A DNA stretch of 64,000 nucleotides, from NCBI GenBank assembly GCA_963789515.1, contig CAWBKW010000002.1, positions 62,001-126,000 of the forward strand, written 5' to 3'. A model generated the notes under the pieces. That model did no database searches. It was not told the origin of the DNA and worked only from the letters and a program-made list of their open reading frames with translations. Shown piece after piece: positions 16,447 to 24,367 of the stretch; positions within the stretch are counted from its first letter, which is position 1; every line of letters begins with the position of its first letter. The stretch comes from JBAXEO01 sp963789515 (GTDB lineage Bacteria; Actinomycetota; Coriobacteriia; Anaerosomatales; JAAXUF01). The translations under genes and the position numbers were made by a program.

Positions 16447-17448
16447 ATGCAGGCCCTCGGAGTCATCAACCGGCAGGATGAACTCGCGGCGCTCTCCAAC
16501 GAGCATCGCCTGGCTTTGCTGCGCAGACTCATGTGTGGTCCCTCGACCATCTCGCGTCTCGGCCGCGATTTCGGCCGGCATCCGGCCTGGATTCGTCACC
16601 ACATCAAGGCCCTTGAGGCCGTCGGTCTGGTGCAGCCTGCGGGGGAACGGACCACGCGCAACTACACCGAGAAGTTCTATCGCGCTTCTTCCGACGCGTT
16701 CGCGGTCCACATGCTCGTTGCCGCCGATTCGGGCTCGCGGCAACTGACCGTGGCGCTGGGAAGTGACGATTTCGCTCTCCAGCTCCTCGCCGAAGAACTC
16801 AACGAGAAACCTGGAGGCCACCAGATCGCGGCGTCTTCGGTAGGTAGCCTCGACGGTCTCATCGCCCTGCGCCAGGGGCTTGCTGACATGGCGGGATGCC
16901 ATCTTCTGGATCCTGAGACCGATGAGTACAACGTGCCCTACCTGCGACACCTCTTCCCGGATCGCCCCGTCGACGTGATCACCCTTGCATATCGGGAGCA
17001 GGGTCTCGTCCACGCCGCAGGCGCCCAGCGGCGCGTCAGAGATCTCGCCGATCTTGCGGATTCGGGACTCCGGTTCGCGAATCGCAACGCCGGTTCGGGC
17101 ACCCGGGTCTGGCTCGACGCACGCCTGCGTGAGCTCGAGATCTCGCACGATCGCATTCTTGGCTACGACGCCGAGCTGCGCACGCACGGTGACGTCGCTG
17201 TCGCCGTCGCTTCGGGCGCCGCTGACGTCGGCCTCGTTGTTCGTGCAGCCGCCGAGGAGTTCGGACTGGAGTTCACGCCGCTCTTCACGGAGCGCTACGA
17301 CCTCGTCATCGACGCGGCGCGAGCGGACGAGGAGTCGCTCGCACGGATATGGGATCACCTCGACACCCGACGATTCCGGCATGAGGTCGGGAAGTTGAGA
17401 GGCTACGACGCGGGCCACACAGGCGAAGGACGCCGGCTCGCGGTGTAG
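16447..17448 (+). CDS. ArsR-like HTH fused to periplasmic-binding-protein-like sensor domain
   Basis: 333 residues from the ATG at 16447. The N-terminal winged helix (about 8-80) reads LAALSNEHRLALLRRLMCG, then RHPAWIRHHIKALEAVGLVQPAG. The remaining about 230 residues form a type 2 PBP-like domain: LTVALGSDDFALQLLAEELN, GSLDGLIALRQGLADMAGCHL, FANRNAGSGTRVWLD and HGDVAVAVASGAADVGLVV. This domain is typical of molybdate/tungstate-related binding proteins and is found attached to HTHs or MoeA. It is probably a one-component regulator responding to an oxyanion. CTAAG/CTTAG (16421-16425/16432-16436) upstream could be an operator half-site pair. The nearby NifQ-like and Mop genes suggest molybdenum as ligand (inference). 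Confidence 0.8.
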   Translation: MQALGVINRQDELAALSNEHRLALLRRLMCGPSTISRLGRDFGRHPAWIRHHIKALEAVGLVQPAGERTTRNYTEKFYRASSDAFAVHMLVAADSGSRQLTVALGSDDFALQLLAEELNEKPGGHQIAASSVGSLDGLIALRQGLADMAGCHLLDPETDEYNVPYLRHLFPDRPVDVITLAYREQGLVHAAGAQRRVRDLADLADSGLRFANRNAGSGTRVWLDARLRELEISHDRILGYDAELRTHGDVAVAVASGAADVGLVVRAAAEEFGLEFTPLFTERYDLVIDAARADEESLARIWDHLDTRRFRHEVGKLRGYDAGHTGEGRRLAV

Positions 17449-17517
17449 GCGAACGGAAGGGCTCCGGGACGAGGTCGTCTCGGATCGAAGCTTCGGTGCG
17501 ACAAGGAGAGGGTTCAG

Positions 17518-19089
17518 ATGAACTCAACGTACAGACGGACGATTCGACTGCTCTTGATGACCGCGTTGGTGGTGGCGGTCTTCGTGCCCGCAGCGGCATT
17601 CGCCGCCGCGTCTGCGTTCAGTGGCGGGCCCGACCAGTGGCCCGTCTACGTGCTCAACGACCACACGCCGGTCGCGGTGCACTTCACGGCCGCCGCTGAC
17701 TCGGGCCTCGCACCGAGTTCGAGCTACTACCTGAAGGTGCGCTACACCGTCGGAACGGCGCCCTCGGGTCTCACGAATCGCGGATACACCTGGAATCCGG
17801 TCTCCCAGCGCTGGGTCCAGGAACGTGAGGACTGGACCTTGTTCCCGACCGTCAGCACCGATGCGTCGGGTGCGATCTCGTCAAACGCAGGCTGGACGTT
17901 CGTGAAGTTCGGTGATGACACCAAGTCCGGCGAGTACCACATCATGATCTCGCTCTCCGCCACGGGCGACGCGTCGACGTTCAACGGGTCGTTCGTGCCG
18001 ACAATCACCGTGCTCGACCCGCGGACGGACGGCAGCTGGGTCCACAACGGCATCGCGACTGGCAAGCTCGACTCCAAGCGGGCTGCGGTCACCGACGTCG
18101 CCGCGACGACCGTCCTTTCGCTGCAAAAGACAGAGATGCAGCTGGTCGATGACGACACCAATGGCGTCGTCGATGACGAGAACTACGGCCCTGCCGGGAG
18201 CACCGGCGACTTCCGCATGGGCGTGCCGATCGCGACGCTCCTCGGAATCAACCTCAACCAATCGGTGTGGGCTCCCGGGACCGGATTCCTCTCGGGTCCC
18301 GCCGATGTCGACCTCTCGATCGGGGCGTCCGACACGGCCGCACCGTCGTCGCCCGGTCCCGCGTCGGCCGTCAGCGGAGACAGCATCGCCACGGTCTCTT
18401 GGACCGCCGCCACCGACGCCAACGGCATCGCCGGCTACTACGTGTACCGCTGGTCTCCGGCGCCGGTGGGTGCGGCCTACTCGCCAGTGCGGTCACGCGT
18501 CGCCGCGGTCGCGGGGAGCGCGACGAGCTTCCCTGACAGCGGTCTGACGAATGGCATGACGTACCTCTATGAGATGCGCGCATTCGACGCGTCAGGCAAT
18601 GTCGGGCCTCGGTCCACGACGGCGACAGCCGCTCCACTGGCCGCGACCACGGTCTACCGCTTCTACAACAAGACGAACGGCTCGCACTTCTACACCGCAT
18701 CCGAGGCGGAGAAGAACAGCGTGGTCGCCAACCTCTCGGCGACCTACAAGCTGGAGGGAGTGGCCTACAAGATCAACACCGCCAACCCCGCCAACAACGC
18801 GCCGCTCTACCGCTTCTACAACAAGAAGAACGGCTCGCATTTCTACACCGCTTCCCTAGCCGAGAAGAACAGCGTGCAGGCCAACCTGTCCGCTACCTAC
18901 TCATACGACGGTCCCGCCTACAACGTGTGCGTCGCCCCGCCGGCGGGCTCGACCACCGTCTGGCGTTTCTTCAACAAGCTGAACAGCTCCCATTTCTACA
19001 CGGCGGATCAAGCCGAGAAGAACAACGTGCAGAACAACCTGACAGCCACCTATGCCCTTGACGGTCCGGCGTTCTACCTAGCGCCGTAG
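17518..19089 (+). CDS. Secreted FN3-containing protein with three C-terminal DUF5648-type repeats
   Basis: 523 residues; AAGGAGAGGG precedes the ATG. A signal peptide (1-30) is followed by an extracytoplasmic beta-rich domain (about 35-255) containing WTFVKFGDDTKSGEYHIMIS and a DDDTNGVVDDENYG segment that could bind calcium. A fibronectin type III domain (about 275-375) includes ATVSWTAATDANGIAGYYVYRW. The last about 145 residues are three YRFYNK(T/K)NGSHFYTAS-type repeats ending in FYLAP. It precedes, by 8 bases, the operon starting at 19097 and could be its first gene. Confidence 0.82.
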   Translation: MNSTYRRTIRLLLMTALVVAVFVPAAAFAAASAFSGGPDQWPVYVLNDHTPVAVHFTAAADSGLAPSSSYYLKVRYTVGTAPSGLTNRGYTWNPVSQRWVQEREDWTLFPTVSTDASGAISSNAGWTFVKFGDDTKSGEYHIMISLSATGDASTFNGSFVPTITVLDPRTDGSWVHNGIATGKLDSKRAAVTDVAATTVLSLQKTEMQLVDDDTNGVVDDENYGPAGSTGDFRMGVPIATLLGINLNQSVWAPGTGFLSGPADVDLSIGASDTAAPSSPGPASAVSGDSIATVSWTAATDANGIAGYYVYRWSPAPVGAAYSPVRSRVAAVAGSATSFPDSGLTNGMTYLYEMRAFDASGNVGPRSTTATAAPLAATTVYRFYNKTNGSHFYTASEAEKNSVVANLSATYKLEGVAYKINTANPANNAPLYRFYNKKNGSHFYTASLAEKNSVQANLSATYSYDGPAYNVCVAPPAGSTTVWRFFNKLNSSHFYTADQAEKNNVQNNLTATYALDGPAFYLAP

Positions 19090-19096
19090 CAGTCCT

Positions 19097-19555
19097 GTGT
19101 CCACGCGGGTCCGCGTACTGTTGGCGGCCGTCGCGCTCGCGCTCGTCGCGGGCGTGACGGCCGCCTGGTTCCTGGAGAACCGCGTTTCGCCACCCGCTGC
19201 ATCAGGGGCGACTGGTGCCTACCAGGTGCGCGTAACGCGGGACGGCCGGGAGTTGGCGTCCTTCGATATCGCGGCCTTGAAGGCGGTCGGAGTGAAGAAG
19301 GTCGTAGTCCAAGGCGGTACGGAGGAGGGGCCTGCGCTCCTTGAGGTGCTTCGCCGAGCGGGCGTCACTCGGTTCACGTCGCTCACGCTCGTCGGTACGG
19401 GCCAGCGCGACAGCGGCCGGCTCGTCCTGAGCTCGTCCGAGGTCGGGCCGGAGACAGTCCTCGACATCGCGAAGCGTGGAACGGTCAAGGTCGCCGGACC
19501 ATCCATTCCTCGTGACAAGAGGGTTCGGGACATCACAGAGATCCAAGTGAAATGA
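19097..19555 (+). CDS. Exported molybdopterin-binding-domain-like protein
   Basis: 152 residues from a GTG. An N-terminal hydrophobic segment (about 5-25) anchors or exports it. The rest has the outline of a small oxidoreductase-molybdopterin-binding-like domain: VTRDGRELASFDIAALKAVG, then GPALLEVLRRAGVTRF and LVGTGQRDSGRLVLSSSEV. There is no conserved cysteine to bind Mo, so it would be a non-catalytic binding version. The stop overlaps the next ATG by four bases (19552-19555), giving tight coupling to the membrane gene. Family assignment is tentative. Confidence 0.6.
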   Translation: MSTRVRVLLAAVALALVAGVTAAWFLENRVSPPAASGATGAYQVRVTRDGRELASFDIAALKAVGVKKVVVQGGTEEGPALLEVLRRAGVTRFTSLTLVGTGQRDSGRLVLSSSEVGPETVLDIAKRGTVKVAGPSIPRDKRVRDITEIQVK

Positions 19556-20123
19556 ACCAGCAGAGCAGAACCAGACCCACAGTGCAGGACATGACGGTCA
19601 TCGCGCTCGTGGCCGTCCTGATACTGGTCTCCAAGTCCGTGCTTCGCATGCCGATCAAGCTACCCGGCCACGCGGGCGTGTTGTGGATCGCCGCACTGAT
19701 GGTCGGGCGAAGCGCCGTGAGGTATCGCGGCGCGGCCACACTGATGGGGCTTCTCGGTGGGACTCTCGTCGCGATCTTCCAGCCGAGCGCCTCAGGATTC
19801 GCGCTTACCATCGCCAAGTACGTCCTGCCTGGCATCGTGCTCGACGTGCTTGCCGTCCCGCTCGGCGGGCGTTTCGATCAGGTTCTGCCGGCCATGATCG
19901 CCGGGGGGGCGGCCCATGCGAGCAAGGTGCTCGTCGACCTGGTCCAGGGTCTCGATCGCTCGGAATCCCGCGGTCCGTTCTCTTCGCCGGTCTCACCTTC
20001 GATCTGACGCTTCACATCGCGTTCGGGGCGCTCGGCGGTCTGATAGCCGCCAAGATCGTGGGTGTGCTCGTTCGCGCTCAGATTCCACAGATGGCCGACG
20101 TGGCGCAACGGGACGAGTCGTGA
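19552..20123 (+). CDS. ECF transporter S-component-like membrane protein (frame-disrupted)
   Basis: About 190 residues when read through a frameshift. The first frame (19552 to about 19950) gives helices such as MTVIALVAVLILVSKSV and AATLMGLLGGTLVAIFQPS, with MIAGGAAHASKVLVDLV. The sequence then continues one frame away with IPRSVLFAGLTFDLTLHIAFGALGGLIA to the stop at 20123. One base appears to be missing near 19935-19965. The six short helices and conserved AAHASK/HIAFGALGG segments resemble substrate-binding S components of energy-coupling factor transporters. Ligand unknown. It is coupled at both ends (four-base overlaps). Confidence 0.65.
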
Positions 20124-21880
20124 AGATGCGCCGAGCAACAGCCGTGCTCCTGTTGGCGTTCGTGTTCGCGCTGCTGCCCGCGATCGCCGTCGCAGCTGAA
20201 TGGCGAGAGGGGACCGTCGCAACTCCCTTCGGCCTTACGGACAGCGGGGGCCTACTAGTCACGACGGATGCGAACAGGGATCCCTCCCTGACGGCTCCCT
20301 ACAAGGCGGCCACGACCTTTGACGGCAAGTCGCTTGAGTTCGAGCCGCGGTCGATAAGGGTCGCCAAAGACGGCTCGTTCCTTGTGGCATGCGGCAAACA
20401 CGGTTACGTTCTGCGCATCTACCCCGATGGCGCTACTCATACCTTCTGGGCCTCGGACAGGCCTCCTGGTGAGCAGCGCCCCTTCGATGCGTTCCCGCTG
20501 GCAGACGGCGGAATGCTGGTCGTGGACCGCGGTACTGAGGCCGGCAACGGACGCGTCATCCGAGTCGACGCCTCGGACCGGATCGTGTGGCAGTTCGGTG
20601 GCTCATCGGGGCTCGGCGCAGGGCAGCTCTGGGACCCCTTCACTGCCGAGCCGCTGGCAAACGGCCATATCCTCATTGCCGACAGTCTCGGATACCGCGT
20701 CATCGAGGTCGATGACGCGAGCGGCGCGATCGTCTGGTCCTACGGGACGTACAAAGTCCCGGGTTCGGGACCCGGGTTGCTCGTCAGGCCGCACAGTGCA
20801 CAGCGTCTCACCAACGGGAACACGCTCATCTGCGATGCGGAAAGCCACCGGGTCATCGAGGTCAATCCCGGCAAGGACATCGTCTGGTCCTACGGCTCCG
20901 GGACGCGGGGCTCGGGTCCCGGTCAGCTCGCCAATCCGAATTCCGCAGTACGACTCTCGAACGGGAACACGCTGATCAGCGACTCGGACAACGCTCGCGT
21001 GCTCGAAATCAGCCCATCCGGCGCCGTCGTCCAGGGATACGGCGTCTCCGGTCGGATTCCTGAAGGTGGAGCGATCGACAACCCTCGGGCGGCTCTGCGT
21101 CTCTCGGACGGTTCAACGATCATCGCCGATCTGGGCAACATGCGCCTTGCGCGCTACGGCTACGCGCCTCACAAGGACCACGTGGCAACCTCCGCGCTCA
21201 TTGACCCAGCAGTCGGCAAGTTCAAGGCGTTCACGAAGATCGTGGTCAGCGGGAGCGCGCCCGTCGGCACCGCGATTCGCGCCGAGTACACCACCGACAA
21301 CCGCACGTGGAAGTACGTGCCGGCCGGAGGAGTGTTGCCCGCAACCGCGACCGGCACAGCAATCCGGTATCGGCTGCACGTGGTGACCGGCGACGGAAGC
21401 GCTGCCCCAAGCGTCAGCGAGGTGGCGATCACCTGGGTAGTCACCACGCCCGCTACAACCCCGAAGACCGGCACCACCGGATCGACGAAGACCACGGGCA
21501 ACGTGACCGGCACTTCCAGCAGCGGCGCAGGAACGAACACGGGCTCCGGTAGCGGTGGGTCAGGATCGCAGCAGACGAACAGCGCGGCTCCCGGTACGGG
21601 AACAGCCGTGGCGTCGGGGGTGGCCGGCTCGAGTGGTGACACCGCGAACGGCGCCACGGCACAGACCACTATGAGCGGCTGGGTCATGAGTGAGACCAAG
21701 GACGACGTGCGTTGGGCCGGGGCCGCGAGCTCCGCCAAGGGCCCGGGCGCTTCTGGCGAGCTGAGTGCGACCGCGGTGCCGGCGGCGACCCTTCTGCTGT
21801 CCGTCTACATCCTGGGCGTTGCATGGTCCCCCGGTTCGCGCGCTCTCACGCGTTTGATGACCGCGGTTCTGCCACACTGA
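20120..21880 (+). CDS. Secreted beta-propeller (NHL/PQQ-like) protein with C-terminal membrane helix
   Basis: 586 residues. The GTG at 20120 overlaps the preceding stop (GTGA); an ATG at 20126 is the alternative. A signal peptide (about 3-25) is followed by repeated propeller blades (about 60-345) with recurring NGNTLI(C/S)D and RVIEV-type strands ending (I/V)VWSYG or VWQFGG. A beta-sandwich (about 350-435) and a long Thr/Ser/Gly linker follow. The C-terminus has a hydrophobic helix (about 553-572), so the propeller is presumably held at the outer face of the membrane. It may be a sensor or ligand-binding part of the neighbouring membrane system. Confidence 0.75.
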   Translation: MKMRRATAVLLLAFVFALLPAIAVAAEWREGTVATPFGLTDSGGLLVTTDANRDPSLTAPYKAATTFDGKSLEFEPRSIRVAKDGSFLVACGKHGYVLRIYPDGATHTFWASDRPPGEQRPFDAFPLADGGMLVVDRGTEAGNGRVIRVDASDRIVWQFGGSSGLGAGQLWDPFTAEPLANGHILIADSLGYRVIEVDDASGAIVWSYGTYKVPGSGPGLLVRPHSAQRLTNGNTLICDAESHRVIEVNPGKDIVWSYGSGTRGSGPGQLANPNSAVRLSNGNTLISDSDNARVLEISPSGAVVQGYGVSGRIPEGGAIDNPRAALRLSDGSTIIADLGNMRLARYGYAPHKDHVATSALIDPAVGKFKAFTKIVVSGSAPVGTAIRAEYTTDNRTWKYVPAGGVLPATATGTAIRYRLHVVTGDGSAAPSVSEVAITWVVTTPATTPKTGTTGSTKTTGNVTGTSSSGAGTNTGSGSGGSGSQQTNSAAPGTGTAVASGVAGSSGDTANGATAQTTMSGWVMSETKDDVRWAGAASSAKGPGASGELSATAVPAATLLLSVYILGVAWSPGSRALTRLMTAVLPH

Positions 21881-21912
21881 CCACACCGAAATCAAGTCGT
21901 ACAGGAGGCGTG

Positions 21913-22549
21913 ATGCTCCAAGGAGTCGCAAGCGGTCCGTTCAACCCCGAAGCCATCATGTACACCGTCTCCACGGCGCTGTTCTATCCGATTCTGCTCC
22001 TGCTCACCGGGGCGCTCTTCTACATCGTGTTCGAGTTCGGTGTGTTCACGCTCGAGATGTTTCGCCGCGACCGCAAGCGATCGCTCGGGCGGACGAAGGC
22101 CGCGGCCCTTTCCGCCCGGATCAGCATCCAGGCGGGCAATACCCCGCAGGCGGTTCTTGACCTGGGTCGTATCAGCGACAACTGGCTCGTCGTGCAGTTC
22201 GTGAAGTCGCTCGGTTCGGGCGCGGATCTGAGCCGCGAGACGCCTCTCGAAGCACCTCATCGACGCAGAGATGCTCGCCACCAAGCGACTCGATCGAACG
22301 CGCCTGTGGATTCGGCTCGGGCCGATCATCGGCCTCATCACGACGCTGATTCCGATCAGTCCGGCGCTCGTTGCGCTCGCCAAAGGCGACCTGGAGGTGC
22401 TCTCGGCAAACCTCGTGATCGCATTCTCGACCACAGTGATCGCGCTCTTCGTGAGTGGCATGGCGTTCGTGATCTCGCTCTTCAGGGAGCGCGTCTATCT
22501 GGAAGACATCAGTGACATCGAGTATGCCCTCGAACTGATGGAGGAATGA
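21913..22549 (+). CDS. MotA/TolQ/ExbB-family proton-channel protein (frame-disrupted)
   Basis: About 212 residues in two frames; GGAGGCG precedes the ATG. The first part has one membrane helix (YPILLLLTGALFYIVFEFGVF) and a cytoplasmic helical region with LSARISIQAGNTPQAVLDLG. At about 22248 the frame changes; restoring GA to a GAGA run joins TPLE to KHLIDAEMLATKRLDRTRLWIRLGP, the usual ExbB/TolQ transition. Two further helices follow (IIGLITTLIPISPALVALAKGD and LVIAFSTTVIALFVSGMAFVI). Members form proton-driven pentameric channels that power a partner. The break is probably a two-base assembly deletion. Confidence 0.75.
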
Positions 22550-22552
22550 GCG

Positions 22553-22936
22553 ATGTCGGGCGAACGGAACGAGTCCAGACTCTCTTCGAAGCGACGGAGC
22601 TTTCTGCGTCGCCGGAGCCTGAAACACCCCATCCATCAAGAGGATCCGATGTCGATGATGGGCAATCTCTTTGACATCGCCCTGCTCATCGGAATCGGCC
22701 TGCTCATCATGGCGCTCAGTTCGTTCGGATTGAACGACCTGCTCACCAACGCCGACACTACCATCGTGAAGAACCCCGGGAAGCCGGACATGGAGATCAT
22801 CACGCGCAAGGGCGGTAAGATAACCAGGCTGCAGCAGACCGGGGACAAGACCGAAGGACCGGGGACTGCGATCGGTACGGTCTACCGCCTGCAGTCGGGA
22901 GAGATGATCTGGGTGCCCAACGCGCCGGGTCAGTAG
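22553..22936 (+). CDS. DUF2149 membrane protein, likely ExbD/TolR-like partner
   Basis: 127 residues; the GGAGGA site lies in the end of the preceding gene, only 3 bases away. The layout is a basic cytoplasmic N-terminus with FLRRRSLKHPIHQEDP, one membrane helix (MGNLFDIALLIGIGLLIMALSSF) and a small outer domain with MEIITRKGGKITRLQQT and GTAIGTVYRLQSGEMIWVP. The DPMSMMGNLFDIALLIG pattern identifies DUF2149. The topology (one helix, outer domain) is that of ExbD/TolR, and DUF2149 genes often sit beside MotA/TolQ/ExbB genes, so a motor-stator role is inferred. Confidence 0.82.
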   Translation: MSGERNESRLSSKRRSFLRRRSLKHPIHQEDPMSMMGNLFDIALLIGIGLLIMALSSFGLNDLLTNADTTIVKNPGKPDMEIITRKGGKITRLQQTGDKTEGPGTAIGTVYRLQSGEMIWVPNAPGQ

Positions 22937-22973
22937 CCGGCGAACGGGGGCTGTCGGCCAGGGAGAGGCAATC

Positions 22974-23717
22974 ATGCGCGCCTACGTCTGCTTCGACGAC
23001 ACGGATACGCTCGACTGCGGGAGGGGAACCGGCAAGCTCGGTCGCTGGATGCTGGAGCGGCTTCCGGACGGTTGCACCGGCTGGGGCGTGGTTCGCCAGC
23101 AGTTGCTCGTCCACCCCGATATCCCGATGACATCGCACAACAGTGCTGCTTGCGCGGTACTCGACGTCCCCGATCCGAGCGTGGTCGACGAGCTCGTGGC
23201 GATCGCGACAGCGCTGATCGAGGAGCAGTTCATAGAGGGGAGCGACCCGGGGCTCTGTGTGGCGACCGAGGCCGACCTCGAGACACTCATGAGGCTTCAG
23301 GCGTTCGGGCGGATGGCCGCTGTCGTCGTCACCGACAAGGCGGCCGCCCGCAAGGCGGCGGCGGGAGTCCATCTCTCGGAGCACGGAGGTACCGGTGACG
23401 GCATCATCGGTGCGGCGGCCGGCGTCGGGCTCACAGCGTACGGGTGGGCGGGCCGGCTCATCGAGTACCGAGTGCCGCTGCGTGACTTCGCACGTGAGGC
23501 GAGTGTCGCGGAGATCGAAGCGGCGGGTATCCGCGTGCTCGCCATCGATCGCAACGTCGGGGTTCCTGCGCCGGACGACGTCGTGGACACGCACGACTGG
23601 CTTCGACCGCGTCTCTGGGGGCACGAGCCAGCTGTCCCGGTGCTCTGGGACGGTGAGGGGCGCTGGAATGCGGTCGCTACTCGTCCTGGCGAGGAGGGCG
23701 CTAAAGCCGATGGCTAG
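22974..23717 (+). CDS. TiaS-like FDDTD-domain protein
   Basis: 247 residues; GGGAGAGG precedes the ATG. The N-terminal FDDTDTLDCGRGTGKLGR is the signature of the archaeal tRNA(Ile2) agmatinylcytidine synthetase (TiaS) kinase-like domain, and HGGTGDGIIGAAAGVGLTAYGWAGRLIEYR is its second conserved block. The OB-fold and zinc ribbon needed for tRNA binding in archaeal TiaS are missing. In bacteria tRNA(Ile2) is modified by TilS, so a different ATP-dependent role is likely. It closes the operon that starts near 19097. The role in that operon is unknown. Confidence 0.75.
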   Translation: MRAYVCFDDTDTLDCGRGTGKLGRWMLERLPDGCTGWGVVRQQLLVHPDIPMTSHNSAACAVLDVPDPSVVDELVAIATALIEEQFIEGSDPGLCVATEADLETLMRLQAFGRMAAVVVTDKAAARKAAAGVHLSEHGGTGDGIIGAAAGVGLTAYGWAGRLIEYRVPLRDFAREASVAEIEAAGIRVLAIDRNVGVPAPDDVVDTHDWLRPRLWGHEPAVPVLWDGEGRWNAVATRPGEEGAKADG

Positions 23718-23731
23718 CATCGGCCGTCAGC

Positions 23732-24091
23732 CTACTCCTCGGACCCGAAGCACTCATCGTAGCTGCTGCACCCGGCGCAGCTCGGGTTCAGTCAAGCGCT
23801 GAACCCGGCCCAGCCGCACATACGGCGATAGAGGAACTTCTTCCACCGCATGTCCTTGTCGTTGGCGGCGTAGAGCGCTGGGAAGGACTCGCGAATCATC
23901 CGTCGCAGCTCGTCTCGGCTCTCGAGCCCCATCGAGCGCCACAGATGACCCGGCTCAAGCGCGCTTCGCGCGATCCATCGTGCGTGCACCAGGGTCGCAT
24001 CGTCGGCTGTGGCGCAGTTGTCCATCAGCAACTCGAGAAGCTGCTGATACTCGTCGAGCCGATCAGCGGGGATGTGGTGGACGTCTGACAT
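23732..24091 (-). CDS. NifQ-like molybdenum protein, candidate selenoprotein (in-frame UGA at codon 100)
   Basis: 119 residues if the UGA at 23794-23792 is read as selenocysteine. The body has the NifQ pattern: HARWIARSALEPGHLWRSMG, LRRMIRESFPALYAANDKD and MRWKKFLYRRMC. NifQ proteins end in C-x4-C-x2-C-x5-C, which holds an Fe-S/Mo cluster used for molybdenum donation. Here the same frame continues past UGA as LNPSCAGCSSYDECFGSEE and stops at TAG, so the motif is complete as U-x4-C-x2-C-x5-C. No indel is needed. A SECIS-like stem-loop follows. Alternatives are a sequencing error (TGC/TGT to TGA) or a true stop. It is shorter than diazotroph NifQ and there are no nif structural genes nearby. 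The start at 24091 has no strong ribosome site. Confidence 0.7.
23761..23782 (-). promoter_or_regulatory. Candidate bacterial SECIS stem-loop downstream of the in-frame UGA
   Basis: Read on the minus strand, an eight-base 5' arm (23782-23775) pairs with GC (23769-23768) and GCAGCU (23766-23761), leaving the loop CGGGU (23774-23770) and one bulged A at 23767. All eight pairs are Watson-Crick. The loop begins 17 nt after the UGA and has G at its second position, both within the consensus for bacterial SECIS elements as I know it. Bulged-base stems of this size occur in E. coli fdhF. Confidence 0.6.
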
Positions 24092-24160
24092 GGTCAGAAG
24101 ATAGCAGGGAGCCGCCACTCACGACGACTCCCCGTTCAGACTCGGAGTTCGACGCGCCGT

Positions 24161-24367
24161 CTAGTCGACGCCAAGCATCACGTGGTCCGCCTTGACGATT
24201 GCGATGGCTGGCGAGCCGACGGCGAGGCCGAGGTCGGCGAGGGCGTCCATCGTTATCACCGAGGTGATCTTCTGACCGCCCACGTCGAGGGTGACCTGCG
24301 CCTCTACAGCCCCCTCCTTGATGGCCGAGACCGTGCCTCGCATCTGGTTGCGTGCGGACAACTTCAT
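24161..24367 (-). CDS. mop: Mop/TOBE-domain molybdate-binding protein (molbindin)
   Basis: 68 residues from the ATG at 24367 behind GGAGGGG. The whole protein is one TOBE/Mop domain: MKLSARNQMRGTVSAIKEGAVEAQVTLDV, then ITSVITMDALADLGLAVGS and VKADHVMLGVD. Small molbindins assemble as hexamers that store or buffer molybdate or tungstate in the cytoplasm. The adjacent NifQ-like gene on the same strand (70 bases downstream) makes a joint role in molybdenum handling likely. Confidence 0.92.
   Translation of the reverse strand: MKLSARNQMRGTVSAIKEGAVEAQVTLDVGGQKITSVITMDALADLGLAVGSPAIAIVKADHVMLGVD

Noticed and set aside
15778..17418. A 546-codon minus-strand frame
   Set aside because: Antisense to the AAA ATPase and HTH-PBP genes; no start signal and no family resemblance.
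19552..20123. Reading the ECF S-like gene as two separate genes
   Set aside because: The second part has no start or ribosome site and completes the membrane topology of the first, so one frame-shifted gene is simpler.
23732..23794. The Cys-rich end of the NifQ-like gene as a frameshift product
   Set aside because: It is in the same frame as the upstream part; only the UGA separates them, so no indel is needed.
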